From assembly GCA_934122385.1 (NCBI GenBank), contig CAKOWP010000003.1, forward strand, positions 1 to 48,582: a DNA stretch of 48,582 bases, in the 5' to 3' direction. The translations under genes and the position numbers were made by a program. A model generated the notes under the pieces. That model worked only from the letters and a program-made list of their open reading frames with translations, did no database searches and was not told the origin of the DNA. Of this stretch, positions 1-7,665 are shown in pieces. Origin of the DNA: an uncultured Clostridia bacterium. Its GTDB lineage: Bacteria; Bacillota; Clostridia; TANB77; CAG-508. Each line of letters starts with the position of its first letter. The stretch's first letter is position 1.

Positions 1-201
1 AAAGATAAAAAAAGTGATTTCAGAAAATTATGGATAACAAGAATTAATGCTGCTGCAAGAATGAATGGAACAACATACAGCAAAATGATAGCTGGTCTTA
101 AAAAAGCTAATGTTACAATAAACAGAAAAATGTTAGCTGAAATTGCAGTTAGTGATCCAAAAGCATTTGCAGAAATAGCTGAAATAGCAAAAAAAGCATA
201 A
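1..201 (+). CDS. rplT: Large ribosomal subunit protein L20, C-terminal part
   Basis: This is the 3' end of the L20 gene, cut by the window edge; 66 codons remain before a TAA stop. L20 binds 23S rRNA early in assembly of the large ribosomal subunit. The visible stretch contains FRKLWITRINAAARMNG, a signature of the conserved L20 C-terminal half, then SKMIAGLKKANVTINRKMLA, which is also typical. L20 genes usually follow infC and rpmI, which would lie upstream outside the window. A shared terminator follows and the next genes converge on it from the other strand. Identification is secure from the sequence; only the N-terminal half is missing. Confidence 0.97.
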   Translation, partial: KDKKSDFRKLWITRINAAARMNGTTYSKMIAGLKKANVTINRKMLAEIAVSDPKAFAEIAEIAKKA

Positions 202-215
202 TTAAACATGTAAAA

Positions 216-266
216 TAAAAAACGTTTAAATCCAATATAACAAAGGATTTAAGCGCTTTTTTTATT
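216..266. terminator. Bidirectional terminator between rplT and spoVAE
   Basis: An imperfect hairpin with arms near AAAAAACGTTTAAATCC and GGATTTAAGCGCTTTTTTT. It has an A-run on one side and a T-run on the other, so it can stop transcription from both convergent operons. Confidence 0.8.
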
Positions 267-663
267 GTTTTTTCATTTTTGGCTTAGAAATCAAAGAAGC
301 CAAATATCCAAAAAATACAGCAGCAGCAATTCCACCAGCAGCAGCTTTAACACCACCAGTAAAAGCACCAACTAAGCCAGTTTCTTTAACGCCTTCAATA
401 GCACCTTTTGCTAAATTATAACCGAAACCTGTAAGGGGAACAGTAGCACCTGCACCAGCAAAATCAACCACATATTTATAAATACCAAGACCGCCTAAAA
501 TACAGCCTGTAGTTACAAAAATAACTAAAATTCTAGCAGGGGTAAGTCTTGTTTTATCAATTAAAATTTGACCAATTACACAAATAATTCCTCCAACAAC
601 AAAGCACTTTAAAAGCGACATCCAATTAAAAACATTCATCCAATTTATATCCATATTATACAC
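262..663 (-). CDS. spoVAE: Stage V sporulation protein AE (SpoVAEb type)
   Basis: A 133-residue membrane protein with several hydrophobic segments and the family motifs GGIICVIGQILID and GAGATVPLTGFG. SpoVA proteins form an inner-membrane channel in the spore. The channel takes up Ca-dipicolinic acid during sporulation and releases it during germination. SpoVAE is related in sequence to SpoVAC, encoded two genes upstream; both carry the GGxICxIGQ and GAGxxVPxTGF motifs, consistent with an old duplication. It is the last gene of a minus-strand operon and its stop codon lies at the edge of the terminator shared with rplT. The start ATG lies 12 bases from the spoVAD stop, so the two are co-transcribed. 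Length is slightly above the usual 116-120 residues because of an N-terminal extension (MYNMDINWMN). Confidence 0.93.
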   Translation of the reverse strand: MYNMDINWMNVFNWMSLLKCFVVGGIICVIGQILIDKTRLTPARILVIFVTTGCILGGLGIYKYVVDFAGAGATVPLTGFGYNLAKGAIEGVKETGLVGAFTGGVKAAAGGIAAAVFFGYLASLISKPKMKKQ

Positions 664-675
664 TCCTAATACATA

Positions 676-1701
676 TTAAAGTTCTATACTAATAGCGTGG
701 GCAATTCCGGGAATAGATTCGCCTTGTTGAGAACTTGTTGAATTCATTAATGCACCAGTTGCAATTAATAATAATTTTTTTATTTTCTTTTCTCGTAACT
801 GCTTAAATAAATAACCGGAAAATACAGTACCACAACAAGCACAGCCACTACCGCCGGAATGGGTATCTTGAGTGGCTTTATCAAAAATTAAAACTCCACA
901 GTCATTATAATTAGATTTTATATTATACCCTTGAGCTTTAGCAATATCTATAGCAAGTTCTTTACCGATATGACCTAAATCACCACTTATAATGGCATCA
1001 TAGTAGCTGGGATTTCTACCAGTATCTTTAAAATGAGTAATTAAAGTATCAGCAAAAGCTGGAGCCATAGCTGCACCCATGTTATTCGCATCTTTTATAC
1101 CCATATCAACTATTTTTCCAGGGGTGATATGCGTGATATAAGGTCCATTTCCATTTTTTGAAATTATTGCAGCACCACTACCAGTAACAGTCCACTGAGC
1201 TGTAGGAGGCCTTTGATTTCCAAGCTCTAGAGGAAATCTGAATTGTTTTTCTGCACTACAGAAGTGACTAGAAGTTGCACATAATGCATTTTCGGCAAAA
1301 CTTTCTACAGCTATTGCTGATAATGACATAGATTCAACAAATGTTGAGCAAGCACCGAAAACACCAAAAAAGGGTATATTCAATTCGCGAAGACCAAAAC
1401 TAGAAGAAATACATTGATTTAAAAGGTCACCTGCAAAACAACAGTCAATTTTATCTGATGGAATTCCTGATTTACTAATTACTGTATTTACAGTTTCTTT
1501 TATGATTTTGCTTTCGGCCTTTTCCCATGTTTTTTCACCCCAAAATTCATCATCTAAAGTTTGGTCAAAATATTTAGATAATGGACCTTGAGATTCTTTA
1601 GGACCAACAATAGAAGCACATTCTGTAATTGTTGGTGGCATATTAAATTTTATAGTTTGTTTTCCTATCTTTTCCAAAAAATCAACTCCTTTTTTCGACA
1701 A
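676..1701 (-). CDS. spoVAD: Stage V sporulation protein AD
   Basis: A 341-residue soluble protein of the thiolase/ketoacyl-synthase fold that binds dipicolinic acid and works with the SpoVA channel. Family features are visible: FGVFGACSTFVESM near residue 115, and further on the segments PGKIVDMGIKDANNMGAAMAP and GSGCACCGTVFSGYLFKQL. Length matches the usual 335-345 residues. A ribosome binding site (AAAGGAG) precedes the ATG. It sits between spoVAC and spoVAE in the standard order. The 40-bp gap to spoVAC contains a small inverted repeat (GAGACA/TGTCTC) resembling the dispersed repeats elsewhere in the window. Confidence 0.96.
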   Translation of the reverse strand: MSKKGVDFLEKIGKQTIKFNMPPTITECASIVGPKESQGPLSKYFDQTLDDEFWGEKTWEKAESKIIKETVNTVISKSGIPSDKIDCCFAGDLLNQCISSSFGLRELNIPFFGVFGACSTFVESMSLSAIAVESFAENALCATSSHFCSAEKQFRFPLELGNQRPPTAQWTVTGSGAAIISKNGNGPYITHITPGKIVDMGIKDANNMGAAMAPAFADTLITHFKDTGRNPSYYDAIISGDLGHIGKELAIDIAKAQGYNIKSNYNDCGVLIFDKATQDTHSGGSGCACCGTVFSGYLFKQLREKKIKKLLLIATGALMNSTSSQQGESIPGIAHAISIEL

Positions 1702-1741
1702 AATTATGAGACAAAATTGGACTGTCTCACTTGTCTCGTGT
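1702..1741. repeat. Small GAGACA/TGTCTC inverted repeat between spoVAD and spoVAC
   Basis: The gap contains GAGACA and TGTCTC in inverted orientation, followed by a second TGTCTC-like copy. The GAGACA/TGTCTC arms recall the hairpin repeats at 13596, 28778 and 38988, but the inner GGGACGGTTC core is absent. It may be a decayed copy. Confidence 0.45.
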
Positions 1742-2206
1742 TTAAACTAGGGTCATAGTTTGAGTATTGAAAATTAAATATACAATACCTACAATTATAG
1801 AAGCAGATATTCCAAATACGAGAACTGGACCTGCAACTGTAAACATTTTTCCACCGACACCCATTACATAACCTTCTGACTTATATTCCATAGCTGGTGA
1901 AACTATTGAGTTTGCAAAACCTGTAATTGGAACTAAAGAACCAGCACCTGCAAATTTACCAATTTTGTTAAAAATATTAAGACCTGTTAAAAATGCAGAA
2001 ATAGCAATTAATATTATAGATACTATTGTTCCGGATAGATTTTGATCAAAACCTCTTTCTTTACAAATGTTCATTATTATTTGACCAATTGTACAAATTA
2101 ATCCACCAACCCAGAAAGCATTAAAACAATTCTTCCAAATAGGGGAATTAGGGGACTTTTTATTAACATAGTCTTGATATGTTTGTTTTGTTTCAATAGG
2201 ATTCAT
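1742..2206 (-). CDS. spoVAC: Stage V sporulation protein AC
   Basis: A 154-residue membrane protein with about four hydrophobic segments and the SpoVAC motifs FWVGGLICTIGQIIMNI and GAGSLVPITGFANSIVSPAMEYKSEG. SpoVAC is thought to be the mechanosensitive part of the spore Ca-dipicolinate channel. The YVMGVGGKMFTVAGPVLVFG segment near the C-terminus is typical. The start codon overlaps the stop of the upstream dodecin-like gene by one base (TAATG), indicating translational coupling. Length is normal for the family. There is no spoVAB or spoVAA gene next to it, in keeping with the reduced AC-AD-AE set of Clostridia. Confidence 0.96.
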   Translation of the reverse strand: MNPIETKQTYQDYVNKKSPNSPIWKNCFNAFWVGGLICTIGQIIMNICKERGFDQNLSGTIVSIILIAISAFLTGLNIFNKIGKFAGAGSLVPITGFANSIVSPAMEYKSEGYVMGVGGKMFTVAGPVLVFGISASIIVGIVYLIFNTQTMTLV

Positions 2207-2427
2207 TAATTATCACCCTTTCTATTTAAATCAATTAAAAATGTTAAATCTAAATCTACAAAATATTCTGATATTTTATTTCCATTTATTTTTGCTCTTT
2301 GCTCTAAAACTTTTACACTTGATAGATAATCTATTGTTTTTGAAGCTTCTTCTATAGCTTTTACAATTGCATCTTTCCATGATGTTTCAGATGAACCTGT
2401 TATTATTAAGTGTTTTTCTATATCCAT
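2206..2427 (-). CDS. Dodecin family small protein heading the spoVA operon
   Basis: A 73-residue protein matching the dodecin fold: a short first strand (HLIITGSSETSWKDAI), one helix (VKAIEEASKTIDYL) and two long strands ending FVDLDLTFLID. Dodecins assemble into hollow dodecamers that store flavins or related ligands. In well-studied dodecins a tryptophan at the start of the second strand stacks on the flavin. Here the matching stretch reads YLSSVKVLEQR and lacks it, so flavin binding is uncertain. A good AGGAGG site lies upstream. It is the first gene of the spoVA operon and is coupled to spoVAC by a TAATG overlap, suggesting expression in the forespore. The fold is fairly certain; the role in spores is inference. 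Confidence 0.8.
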   Translation of the reverse strand: MDIEKHLIITGSSETSWKDAIVKAIEEASKTIDYLSSVKVLEQRAKINGNKISEYFVDLDLTFLIDLNRKGDN

Positions 2428-2503
2428 ACTAAACCTCCTAAAAATTCATTTACAAATATTTTTTCCGCTTTTAGAAAATTTATGCAAAAATTTTCTGGTT
2501 TTT

Positions 2504-2535
2504 TAATATGTATATATAATTGATTTGCAAGATGC
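2504..2535 (-). promoter_or_regulatory. Possible sigma-G-type promoter for the dodecin-spoVA operon
   Basis: On the minus strand GCATCTT (2529-2535), an 18-bp spacer and CATATTA (2504-2510) resemble the forespore sigma-G pattern (GHATR, about 18 bp, CATnnTA) with one mismatch in the -35. It is placed correctly for a spoVA operon but is a weak match in AT-rich DNA. Confidence 0.3.
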
Positions 2536-2891
2536 ATTATTGAGAGTTAGTTATTGTTTAGGATTATGTTCTTTTGATTGGAGTGAAAGATAGAAAATCT
2601 TAAATAAAAAATGAGGGATGTTCACAAAAAAATGTATATGTTTTGATAATTTTATGATTTTATTACGCAACATAAGAATTTCTAAAATATATTTATGGCA
2701 CCCTTCCACTTTGTGAACTCTTTCCATAAATCTTTTTAAGAAATTCTAATATTGCTTAAATACATTTTAAAATTATCAAAACATATACATTTTTTTCTGA
2801 GTGAAAGAGGCTCATATTTTTATTCTAGATTTTCTTTTTGAACGCAATGAATAGAATATAATCCTAAACAATAGCTAACTCTCAATAATGC
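2534..2891. mobile_element. Long hairpin element A1 (MITE-like)
   Basis: A 358-bp imperfect palindrome. Outer arms GCATTATTGAGAGTTAG (from 2534) and CTAACTCTCAATAATGC (to 2891) pair, and pairing continues inward to a core with CATAAGAATTTCTAAAAT on the left and AAGAAATTCTAATATTGC on the right. The tip lies near 2700-2722. It shares its core and middle arms with elements A2 and A3, but its outermost arms are unique. No coding potential. It fills the gap between the spoVA and rsmB promoters. Confidence 0.75.
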
Positions 2892-2921
2892 TCCTACACA
2901 CTAATTATTATAAAAAGTGCA

Positions 2922-2950
2922 TTGCCAAAAAACAAAAAAAGATATATAAT
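2922..2950 (+). promoter_or_regulatory. Sigma-A-type promoter of rsmB
   Basis: TTGCCA, a 17-bp spacer and TATAAT, ending 46 bases before the rsmB start codon. Confidence 0.6.
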
Positions 2951-2996
2951 CAATAAAAAATAAAGACATGTATTATGAGAAAGGAAAAATATTAAA

Positions 2997-4295
2997 ATGA
3001 TAGACAAAGCAAGAGAAATAGCGTTAAAAGCACTATATAAAATAGATAAAGAACAAGCATATTCAAATATAGTATTAAATGATGAAATAAAACAAAACAG
3101 GGACAAAATAAATGACAAAGATATAGGACTGATATCAGAAATAGTATATGGAGTAACAACTTGGAAACTCACAATAGATGAGATTATAAAAAAATATTCA
3201 AAAATAAGACTAAAAAAAATATCACCATGGATATTGAATATATTGAGAATGGGGACATACCAAATAATTTTTTTAGACAAAATTCCAAAATCAGCTGCAG
3301 TAAATGAGAGTGTAAATTTGGCAAAAAGATATGGACATGCTTCAAGCTCTAATTTTACAAATGCAATTTTGAGAAAGATAGAAAAAGAAGATTATGAAGA
3401 ATTTTTTCGAATAAAAGATGATGTGGAAAGAATATCAAAAACAACTTCAATGCCTGTATGGATAATAGAAGAATTAATGAAAAACAATACAATAGAAGAA
3501 GTTGAAGAAATATGTAAAAATTTAAATTTGAGACCAGAAATAATTATAAGAATTAATAAATTAAAGACTACGAAAGAAGAAATAATGCGAAAACTAGAAG
3601 ATGCAAACATTGAATATAGAGAAATTCCAAATATGGAAGATTTTTTAGTATTAAATAAAATAAAAAATATTGAAAATTTAAGCCTTTTTAAAGAAGGATT
3701 ATTTACAGTTCAAGATACATCAGCAGGTCTAACGGCAATTGTTTTGAACCCACAGGAAGATGATAATGTGTTAGATGCATGTTCTGCACCAGGTGGAAAA
3801 ACTACATATATTGCTGAATTAATGCATAATAAAGGAAAAATTGAAGCATGGGATATACATGAACATAGAACAAAATTGGTAGAAAAAAATGCTGAAAGAT
3901 TAGGAATAAAAATAATAAATACAGATGTAAAAAATTCGGCAGAATATGAAGAAAAATATAAAGAAAAGTTTGATAGAATTTTATTAGATGTTCCTTGTAT
4001 GGGGATAGGTGTTATAAAAAGAAAACCAGATATAAAATGGCAAAGAAAAAAAGAGGACATAGAAGAAATTAGCCAGTTGCAAAGAAAAATATTAGAAAAT
4101 TGCTCTAAATATCTAAAAAAAGGAGAATATCTTGTTTATTCAACTTGTAGTATTTTAAAAGAAGAAAATGAAGATGTTGTAAATGATTTCATAAAAAATA
4201 ATAACAATTTTGAAATTGTAAAAAATGGGTTATTTAATATAAAACCAGACAAAGAAAAAGATGGATTTTTTATTTGTAAATTACATAAAAAATAA
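2997..4295 (+). CDS. rsmB: 16S rRNA m5C967 methyltransferase RsmB
   Basis: A 432-residue enzyme that methylates cytosine 967 of 16S rRNA using S-adenosylmethionine. Residues 1-135 form a NusB-like RNA-binding domain (IALKALYKIDKEQAYSNIVL, then IPKSAAVNESVNLAKRYG). The C-terminal methyltransferase domain has the SAM-binding motif DACSAPGGKT (about 260-269). It also has the two cysteines of the m5C family: DVPCMGIG (about 330) and YSTCSILKEENE (about 383). Length is normal. A GAGAAAGG ribosome binding site precedes the ATG. In many Firmicutes rsmB sits next to prpC-prkC-rsgA-rpe; here that block lies 20 kb away, so the cluster has been split. Confidence 0.96.
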   Translation: MIDKAREIALKALYKIDKEQAYSNIVLNDEIKQNRDKINDKDIGLISEIVYGVTTWKLTIDEIIKKYSKIRLKKISPWILNILRMGTYQIIFLDKIPKSAAVNESVNLAKRYGHASSSNFTNAILRKIEKEDYEEFFRIKDDVERISKTTSMPVWIIEELMKNNTIEEVEEICKNLNLRPEIIIRINKLKTTKEEIMRKLEDANIEYREIPNMEDFLVLNKIKNIENLSLFKEGLFTVQDTSAGLTAIVLNPQEDDNVLDACSAPGGKTTYIAELMHNKGKIEAWDIHEHRTKLVEKNAERLGIKIINTDVKNSAEYEEKYKEKFDRILLDVPCMGIGVIKRKPDIKWQRKKEDIEEISQLQRKILENCSKYLKKGEYLVYSTCSILKEENEDVVNDFIKNNNNFEIVKNGLFNIKPDKEKDGFFICKLHKK

Positions 4296-4373
4296 AGTCT
4301 GAAACACTTTAAAAATATTGTTACAGAAATATTACAAGAATATTATATTTATATGACAAATATACCAAAACTA

Positions 4374-4401
4374 TTGACTTTTTTGCTAAAAACGGTAAAA
4401 T
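4374..4401 (+). promoter_or_regulatory. Probable promoter of the pilus operon
   Basis: TTGACT, a 16-bp spacer and TAAAAT, with a 70-base leader before the pilM-pilN start. I saw no cyclic-di-GMP riboswitch in this leader. Confidence 0.5.
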
Positions 4402-4471
4402 TAAATAGAAATATGTATTATATTTTTACGTGTAATTTATAAAAATTATAGAATAAAACGAAGGAGAAGAG

Positions 4472-6097
4472 ATGTCAACTTGTTTAGGATTATATATAGA
4501 ACAAAACCTAATTAAATATGCAAAAGTTTCAAAAGACAGAGACCAAATAAAAGTAGAATCTTTTGGTGTAAAGTTTTATGATAATCTTGATCAAACAATA
4601 AAACAAATTGTCGAAGAAACATATAGTTATAGAACCCCAATTAGCATAAATTTGTCTGAAGAGATGTACAATTTTTTCCAGGTATTTGCTTTATTAAATA
4701 AAAAGGATTTACCTAAAGCAATAAAGACGGAATTCGAAGCTTATTGTGGCGATAAAAATTATAACCCAAATGTTTTTGAAACAAGATATGCAATTACTCC
4801 GGATACACAGGAAAAGGAAAGATTAAAAGTAATACACATAAGTGAAAATAAAATTGAATTAAATAAAAAAATACAAAAATTTAGTTCATATAGATTGCAA
4901 AATATAATACCAATATCAATGGCAATATCAGATATTACTAAATTTGAGCCAAAAGAAAATTGCTTGATTGTAAATATAGAGGAAAGTACAACTATAACAA
5001 CAATTTTAGATCAAAACATATATGATATCAAAACATTAGATATAGGTAGCCAAGAAATATTGGACAGAATTAATGTAAAAGAGAATTCTTATCAAAAGGC
5101 ATATGAAATATGCAAAGAAACAACAATTTACACTTCAGAAGGAAAAGAACTTACAGAGGAAGAAACTGGCTACTTGGAAGACATAATGCCAACATTATAT
5201 GATATTTTAGGACAGATAAGGAAAATAATAAATGACAGCATGGATAAGATTGAAAAAGTATATATTACTGGAACAGGAGCTTTGATAAACAATATAGATT
5301 TATATTTTGAAGAATACTTAGAAAATGTACACTGCGAAATATTAAAGCCTAGTTTTATAAAAATATCACCTGAAATAAATATAAAAGATTATGTTGAAGT
5401 TAATTCAGCTATATCTTTAGCACTTAGTGGATTAGGACAAGGGATTGCTGGAATGAACTTCAAGAAAACAAGCTTAATGGATAAATTACCAGATATATTA
5501 AAAATGGAAGTTGGCGGAAAGAAGAAGACAACAAAAGAAGATAAAAAATTAAAAAGTAATTTGTTTACAATTGATTTCAATGTACCATTAGATAAAATAG
5601 AAAAGGCGTTATTAAGAAGTTCGATAGGAATATTAATATTGTTTATAGTTTATTCTTCATTTGCAAGTTTAATAAATAAACAAATAGAACTAAAAAAAGA
5701 ACAAGCACAAGAATCAATAAATAACACAAATTCACAAATAGCATTAGTTAATAATGATATTCAAAGTGCACAAAATAAAACTAGTGAATATACAAGTAAA
5801 ATAAATAATTTAGACGAAATTAATAAAAAATTACAAGAAAATAATAGATTAAAAAAATCAATACCAAATTTGTTAAACAAATTAATGTATGTTATGCCAA
5901 ATGAAGTTCAGCTAACATCTATACAAAACACAACATCAACACATATAGAAATACAGGCTCAATCAAAAAGTTATGCGCAATTAGGATATTTAACAGCTAG
6001 CATAAAAACAAATGGAATACTTACAAATGTTATTTCTACTTCTGGACAGAAAGAGAATAATATAGTTACAATAAAGATAGAAGGTGATTTACCATGA
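4472..6097 (+). CDS. Type IV pilus assembly protein, PilM-PilN fusion
   Basis: A 541-residue protein joining two pilus assembly proteins that are usually separate. Residues 1 to about 330 have the actin-like (FtsA-type) PilM fold: LGLYIEQNLIKYAKV at the N-terminus, LIVNIEESTTITTILD as the second phosphate-binding region and VYITGTGALINNID near 270. After a basic linker (GGKKKTTKEDKK) one membrane helix (about 385-405) leads into a periplasm-facing coiled coil and the small PilN ferredoxin-like domain, with LLNKLMYVMPNEVQLTSIQ. PilM binds the cytoplasmic tail of PilN in other systems, so the fusion tethers known partners. An AAGGAGAAG site precedes the ATG. The end overlaps the next gene by 4 bases (ATGA). 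Confidence 0.85.
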   Translation: MSTCLGLYIEQNLIKYAKVSKDRDQIKVESFGVKFYDNLDQTIKQIVEETYSYRTPISINLSEEMYNFFQVFALLNKKDLPKAIKTEFEAYCGDKNYNPNVFETRYAITPDTQEKERLKVIHISENKIELNKKIQKFSSYRLQNIIPISMAISDITKFEPKENCLIVNIEESTTITTILDQNIYDIKTLDIGSQEILDRINVKENSYQKAYEICKETTIYTSEGKELTEEETGYLEDIMPTLYDILGQIRKIINDSMDKIEKVYITGTGALINNIDLYFEEYLENVHCEILKPSFIKISPEINIKDYVEVNSAISLALSGLGQGIAGMNFKKTSLMDKLPDILKMEVGGKKKTTKEDKKLKSNLFTIDFNVPLDKIEKALLRSSIGILILFIVYSSFASLINKQIELKKEQAQESINNTNSQIALVNNDIQSAQNKTSEYTSKINNLDEINKKLQENNRLKKSIPNLLNKLMYVMPNEVQLTSIQNTTSTHIEIQAQSKSYAQLGYLTASIKTNGILTNVISTSGQKENNIVTIKIEGDLP

Positions 6098-6807
6098 AAA
6101 AATTATTATTAAGCATATTAACTGTTTTAGTTATTATATTAACAGCTATTACTATGATAAAAGGTTTAAAGATTGGTAATATCAATATCTTAGGAATAAT
6201 GGAAATGAAACAGAAAAATGAAGAATTAGATACAACGGTTAAGGAAGCAACAAAATTGGCTAGTACTGATTATCAAAAAAGAATAGATGACTTGAATGAT
6301 GCTGTTAAAAAATTAGAAACAGAAAAAACAAGTTATGAAGATAGAGTTAATGTTAGTACAGAAAACAATGTAGAAGCAGCAAATCAAACTTATGAAAATA
6401 TGATAGAATTCCTATTAGTAAGAATAGAAAACCATGCAAAAACAGAAGGCGTATCAATGAACATGGTTGTAACTCGTAGCTCATCTGGAGCAGAAAATGT
6501 TTACAATCTTAACTTCACTGCAACAGGAAGTTATGTTGGAATAGAAGAATTTGTAACAGATATAGAAGATGATTCAAGATTAGGTTATAAAATCGAAGAA
6601 TTTAAAATGAATTCTTCTTCAGAAGGTGGAGATACAGTACAAGCAACTTTTGTATGCAAAGATATAAAAATAGAAGGAATTTCTTCTAACGCAGCAAGCA
6701 CTTCAACAACTACAGGTATGACAAATACAACGTCTTCAGGAAGTATTGGAGACACAAACACAACGAGTAGTACATCAAATACAACAACTAACAATACTAC
6801 AAAATAA
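6094..6807 (+). CDS. PilO-like pilus assembly protein
   Basis: A 237-residue bitopic membrane protein: one N-terminal membrane helix (about 4-24), a coiled coil (about 35-95), then a ferredoxin-like domain (MNMVVTRSSSGAENVYNLNFTATGSYVGIEEFVTDIEDD is the core region, described here by its ends). It ends in a Ser/Thr/Asn-rich tail of about 45 residues. This architecture and its place directly after PilN match PilO, which pairs with PilN to align the pilus platform with the assembly ATPase. The tail is longer than in typical PilO and could be flexible cell-wall-spanning sequence. The start overlaps the upstream stop by ATGA. Confidence 0.75.
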   Translation: MKKLLLSILTVLVIILTAITMIKGLKIGNINILGIMEMKQKNEELDTTVKEATKLASTDYQKRIDDLNDAVKKLETEKTSYEDRVNVSTENNVEAANQTYENMIEFLLVRIENHAKTEGVSMNMVVTRSSSGAENVYNLNFTATGSYVGIEEFVTDIEDDSRLGYKIEEFKMNSSSEGGDTVQATFVCKDIKIEGISSNAASTSTTTGMTNTTSSGSIGDTNTTSSTSNTTTNNTTK

Positions 6808-6824
6808 GAAAAGGAGGGAATAAG

Positions 6825-7271
6825 ATGAAAAAAGATATAATAAAAGAAATAATAATAATTTTACTATTAACTCTAGCTATTATATTAATATTAGGTGTAT
6901 TATTATATGAATTTGTGCCAACAAATAAAATAATACCTGAAAAAGTATCTTATACAACTCCGGAAAATGTTAGAGAAGATTTGCAAGCAGCAGAAAATGC
7001 TGGTGATGATAATATAGTTGTAACTTATCAAATCAATGCTACAGATTTAAGCAATTACAAAAAAATCAATGAATATGTACCAGGAAAAAAGAACCCGTTT
7101 GAATCTGTAGAAAGTAATGAAACAACAGAAGATGGAAGTACGGATGCTTCAAACTCACAAGGTGGTACAACTTCAGAAAACACAACAGGGTCAAGTACTG
7201 ACACTAAGACAAATACAAATACAAGTTCAAATTCGGGAACAAGTTATTTGCCTGATAAAGGAACTAAATAA
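6825..7271 (+). CDS. Bitopic pilus operon protein, possible PilP analogue
   Basis: A 148-residue protein with one membrane helix (about 8-28), a short extracytoplasmic domain and a low-complexity Ser/Thr/Asn/Gly tail. The segment YVPGKKNPFES near residue 85 recalls the conserved (R/K)NPF motif of PilP proteins, and the gene sits after pilN and pilO where pilP normally is. There is no lipobox, unlike Gram-negative PilP, and no PilQ secretin for it to contact. A strong AAGGAGGG site precedes the ATG. I regard it as the clostridial pilP-position protein; its exact role is not known. Confidence 0.5.
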   Translation: MKKDIIKEIIIILLLTLAIILILGVLLYEFVPTNKIIPEKVSYTTPENVREDLQAAENAGDDNIVVTYQINATDLSNYKKINEYVPGKKNPFESVESNETTEDGSTDASNSQGGTTSENTTGSSTDTKTNTNTSSNSGTSYLPDKGTK

Positions 7272-7354
7272 ATAATTAGTTATTAACATTATATTTATTT
7301 TTATAAATATAGTATATATATATTATATCAAAAGAAAAAGGAGGGAAAAACATA

Positions 7355-7588
7355 ATGAAAAAAGAGCAAAAAGGTATAACACTAGTTGCATTAGTAATTA
7401 CAATAATCATTCTATTAATTTTAGCTGGTATTTCAATTGCTACATTAAGTGGAAGTGGATTATTTGGAAAGGCTAAACAAGCTCAACAAAAATCTGAAAA
7501 TGCACAAGGTATTGAAAACAATACATTGGTAGAATATGAAAACTGGATGGATAACTATTTAGCAGAACCAAAAACAACAAAAAAATAA
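7355..7588 (+). CDS. Type IV pilin-like protein (probable major pilin)
   Basis: A 77-residue prepilin with a short basic leader (MKKEQKG), a predicted cleavage site after Gly7 and a long hydrophobic helix beginning ITLVALVITIIILLILAGIS. The usual glutamate at position +5 of mature pilins is alanine here. A charged helix (GKAKQAQQKSENAQG) follows, and the remainder is very short, so the globular domain is minimal. An AAGGAGGG site and a terminator-like hairpin just downstream suggest this gene makes an abundant short transcript. It sits between the platform genes and the prepilin peptidase. Clostridial proteins of this size are usually annotated only as prepilin-type cleavage proteins. Confidence 0.8.
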   Translation: MKKEQKGITLVALVITIIILLILAGISIATLSGSGLFGKAKQAQQKSENAQGIENNTLVEYENWMDNYLAEPKTTKK

Positions 7589-7600
7589 TTAAAAAACTAA

Positions 7601-7635
7601 TAGGCATATGCATATACAAATGTATATGCCTTTTA
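7601..7635 (+). terminator. Hairpin terminator after the pilin gene
   Basis: AGGCATAT and ATATGCCT arms with a 14-base centre that can pair further, followed by TTTTAT. Probably a partial terminator that raises pilin mRNA over the downstream genes. Confidence 0.7.
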
Positions 7636-7665
7636 TAAAAAATAAACATAGAAAAGGATACAAAG

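Noticed and set aside
2894..3280. Minus-strand open frame opposite rsmB
   Set aside because: Hydrophobic shadow of an AT-rich coding strand; no ribosome binding site and the rsmB frame is clearly the real one.
4296..4471. Cyclic-di-GMP riboswitch in front of the pilus operon
   Set aside because: Such switches control pili in some Clostridia, but none of the conserved GEMM sequence is present in this leader.
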